Of a stretch of DNA of 31,066 nt, positions 29,217 to 31,066 are shown piece after piece (position 1 is the first letter of the stretch; each line of letters opens with the position of its first letter). Source of the DNA: Saprolegnia diclina VS20 (taxonomy: Eukaryota; Oomycota; Saprolegniomycetes; Saprolegniales; Saprolegniaceae); assembly GCF_000281045.1 (NCBI RefSeq), contig NW_008246219.1, forward strand, positions 12,842 through 43,907. Direction: 5' to 3'. The notes beneath the pieces were generated by a model, which had not been told where the DNA came from, made no database searches, and worked only from the letters and a program-made list of their open reading frames with translations. A program made the position numbers and the translations under genes.

Positions 29217-29403
29217 CTGTCTCCTAGCTAGAAAGTGTTCTACAACCATTGATTACACGACATTGGATGCTGCAAGCCCAGGCGTTGACCCTCCTTTAAT
29301 GACCTCGAGTGTATTGGGCGGGAACGCAACGGCTACTCGTTTCCCGCCATTTTGAGATTGCGATTTTTCGACGCGCAAGGGTCACTTTCAATTGTACCTT
29401 GCG
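29217..29403 (+). promoter_or_regulatory. Promoter of the archaemetzincin gene with an E2F-like inverted pair
   Basis: GGGCGGGAA (29316-29324) and TTTCCCGCC (29340-29348) are inverted copies of the E2F consensus, 15 nt apart, and end about 55 bp before the ATG at 29404. Function is inferred from the motif only. Confidence 0.35.
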
Positions 29404-30489
29404 ATGCCCAAGCGCAAAACAGACGTCGACACGGGGCCGTTCCCGCCACCACTGCGACGCCCCGGTGACGAACTCGTCCTCGACCCGACATGTCCTCGAC
29501 AGACGCTTCCATCGTGGCGTGCCGACAGCGACCGCAACGAAGTGACGGCGGCGCGCCGCACGATCTACCTCGTACTGCCTGCTATTTTGGACGCGCCACC
29601 GACGTCGTTTCCATCGACGCTCTACGCGTCGCGATCGCCCTTGCCAAGGAACGCTACAAGTCGCCTCGAGGACTACGTGCGCGCTTTTTACACCGACATG
29701 AGTCTGAAAACGCTGGCTGCCCCGGCCTTGACAAGCTGGGACAACGGCCGCCGGTACGTGGGGCTGATCCCGCGCCCGGGCTTCAGCGAGAGCGCTGTGC
29801 GCATTCGCACACGTCGGGCGCCGGATCGTACGTTTTCACATCAGCTTCATCTCGACGACCTCCTCGACGCGCTCCTTGAAGATGTGGTGCCAGACGACGC
29901 GTATGCGGTGCTCTGGCTCGTCGAACACGACCTGTACGAAGGGCCCGAGGACGTGTTTACGTGCGGTCGAGCGTACGGCGGCAGTCGCGTCGCGCTTGTC
30001 TCGAGTGCCCGCTACAACCCGCGCTTGGACCGCACTGTCGATGGTTTTGATGCGGATGATGCGTGGCCGCTGGGCCATGTGACGAACAGCGCGGCGATAC
30101 AAGCGGCGGCGATTGCCTATCGGAATGCGTCTCGGCACGCCAAGGATAATGATGTGTGGATCGACCGACTTTGCCGCACAGTGACGCACGAGCTTGGTCA
30201 CTGCTTTGGCATCGAGCACTGCGTCGATTATGCGTGCTGCATGCAAGGCAGCGCATCGATCGCCGAAGACTACCGACAACCGCCGTACGTTTGCCCCGTC
30301 GACGAGGCAAAGATCCTCGAAGCAACGTCGTCACGCAAGGCCGAACGTGAGGCGGCGGTGCTGGCGTGCTGTCGCAAGTACCCCGCAAGCCCGCTCTTGT
30401 CGGCGCTCGCCGCGTGGATCGAGGCGACAACCATAAATATCGCTTGTGAAGCCAAACGCTCTCGCACCACGGTGCAAACGACTAGCTGA
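29404..30489 (+). CDS. Archaemetzincin-type zinc metallopeptidase (AMZ family, M54)
   Basis: Intronless, 361 residues from MPKRKTDVD. The catalytic zinc motif HELGHCFGIEHC (residues about 262-273) is followed by VDYACCMQG, the family signature with His-Glu-x-x-His, a third His and the first structural Cys pair. The N-terminal half includes RTIYLVLPAI and RRYVGLIPRPGF, and AYAVLWLVEHDLY precedes the active site. The family is an aminopeptidase-like metzincin found in archaea and eukaryotes. Oddity: the second structural zinc pair, normally C-P-x-C, reads YVCPVDEAKI, so the last cysteine is Asp here. The catalytic motif itself is complete. Substrate unknown. It lies 188 bp downstream of the IQ-motif gene on the same strand. 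Confidence 0.92.
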   Translation: MPKRKTDVDTGPFPPPLRRPGDELVLDPTCPRQTLPSWRADSDRNEVTAARRTIYLVLPAILDAPPTSFPSTLYASRSPLPRNATSRLEDYVRAFYTDMSLKTLAAPALTSWDNGRRYVGLIPRPGFSESAVRIRTRRAPDRTFSHQLHLDDLLDALLEDVVPDDAYAVLWLVEHDLYEGPEDVFTCGRAYGGSRVALVSSARYNPRLDRTVDGFDADDAWPLGHVTNSAAIQAAAIAYRNASRHAKDNDVWIDRLCRTVTHELGHCFGIEHCVDYACCMQGSASIAEDYRQPPYVCPVDEAKILEATSSRKAEREAAVLACCRKYPASPLLSALAAWIEATTINIACEAKRSRTTVQTTS

Positions 30490-30956
30490 TCGATAGCTGC
30501 GGTGCCGCGATTGGGCTCAGTGAACCTGATACATCGATAGTTTCGGATTCCTAATTTGAATCAAACTCTACGCCGTTCATCTCGACACGTCGACACGGCT
30601 GGCATTGGCCGAACCGTTGTTTTCGCAAACCTTCGGGCAGGTCACCGAACCGGTTGGCATGCTGCTACGGTGGTCCTGCGCAGGCCAACAGTGTACCAGC
30701 GATCGGTGCGACGGTCGCAGTTTATGAGGTGGCAATAAGGTACAAAATAAGAAATGAAGAATGCCCCTACAGCCCAACGTTATGCACGATTCCACCGCGT
30801 CTGTCCCCACCCTTGACCGATATACATACAATGTTCTTGCCAGCAAGACAGCAGAGAAAGGATACATTTCAAGCGCCAGTGAAAAAACTCAATTTGCCTC
30901 TCAAACGCATCGTGAGAATAGGACGAGCCGGATAAATACGCAAAACAGCACAGCAC
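30490..30956. other. Intergenic stretch between convergent genes
   Basis: About 470 bp. Several short frames are open on both strands, but none has a family match or the expected codon use. No RNA gene or repeat was recognised. Confidence 0.45.
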
Positions 30957-31066
30957 CTAAAGCGCGCTCAAAAACTCCTTGGCGGCTTCGTACGTCGTAA
31001 ACATGACGGCCGAGTACGGCACGATGCGCACCATGTTGGGCAACGTGCCTCGGAAGAGCGCCATCG
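30957..31066 (-). CDS. Mitochondrial carrier family protein, C-terminal end only
   Basis: The last 35 codons of a gene entering from the right edge on the minus strand. The visible end reads ALFRGTLPNMVRIVPYSAV then MFTTYEAAKEFLSAL and stop. This is the typical sixth-helix end of SLC25 carriers (YRG-x-x-P-x-x-x-R-x-x-P-x-x-A-x-x-F-x-x-YE). These carriers exchange metabolites across the inner mitochondrial membrane; the substrate cannot be told from this piece. Confidence 0.85.
   Translation of the reverse strand, partial: MALFRGTLPNMVRIVPYSAVMFTTYEAAKEFLSAL

Noticed and set aside
30556-30935. Short ORFs on both strands before the carrier gene
   Set aside because: No codon bias, no domain, and frames broken often; treated as intergenic.

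Overview
The window looks like nuclear DNA of an oomycete, most likely of the Saprolegniales type (Aphanomyces/Saprolegnia-like). This is inferred from compact G+C-rich coding sequence, very short GT-AG introns (about 31-95 nt, many starting GTACGT), a leucine-rich-repeat receptor kinase with a TKL-like kinase domain, a FYVE+SYLF protein, a GAF-rich cyclic nucleotide phosphodiesterase and an archaemetzincin. No rRNA, tRNA, CRISPR array or recognisable transposase was found. Exon models were read by eye from GT/AG sites and reading-frame phase; they have not been tested against transcripts.

Left part (1-11252): intron-rich genes. A minus-strand membrane protein of at least 11 exons runs off the left edge (1-1611). 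Then come a plus-strand FYVE+SYLF lipid-binding protein (2346-4019, 11 exons), a plus-strand GAF-PDE (4279-8116, 14 exons, about 1025 residues) and a minus-strand alpha-solenoid, karyopherin-like protein (8327-10878, 11 exons).

Middle part (11253-23991): an intronless island. Four paralogous FAD/NAD(P)H oxidoreductases of the AIFM2/FSP1 (AMID) type lie in alternating orientation (-,+,-,+) at 11253, 13462, 14999 and 22813. The last two are about 98% identical in protein and sit in the arms of an inverted duplication of roughly 1.5-1.7 kb. Between the arms is a large two-module membrane protein (16963-22208). It reads as one gene interrupted by a 5-bp tandem duplication and one in-frame TAG. 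The 100-N gap at 16352-16451 is flanked on both sides by the same 86 bp and is probably an assembly artefact. All four oxidoreductase promoters carry paired CCAAT boxes.

Right part (24350-31066): intron-rich genes again. These are a minus-strand LRR receptor kinase (24350-26648, 10 exons), a plus-strand IQ-motif protein of the C11orf65/MFI family (27285-29216, 11 exons), a plus-strand archaemetzincin (29404-30489) and the C-terminal end of a minus-strand mitochondrial carrier (30957-31066).

Functionally the flanks hold signalling and housekeeping genes: cyclic-nucleotide breakdown, phosphoinositide/membrane binding, receptor kinase and peptidase. The central island is a local expansion of quinone-reductase-like flavoproteins around a fast-evolving surface-type membrane protein. 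I saw no sign that these genes form a single pathway; shared promoter motifs suggest only that the four flavoproteins may be co-regulated.
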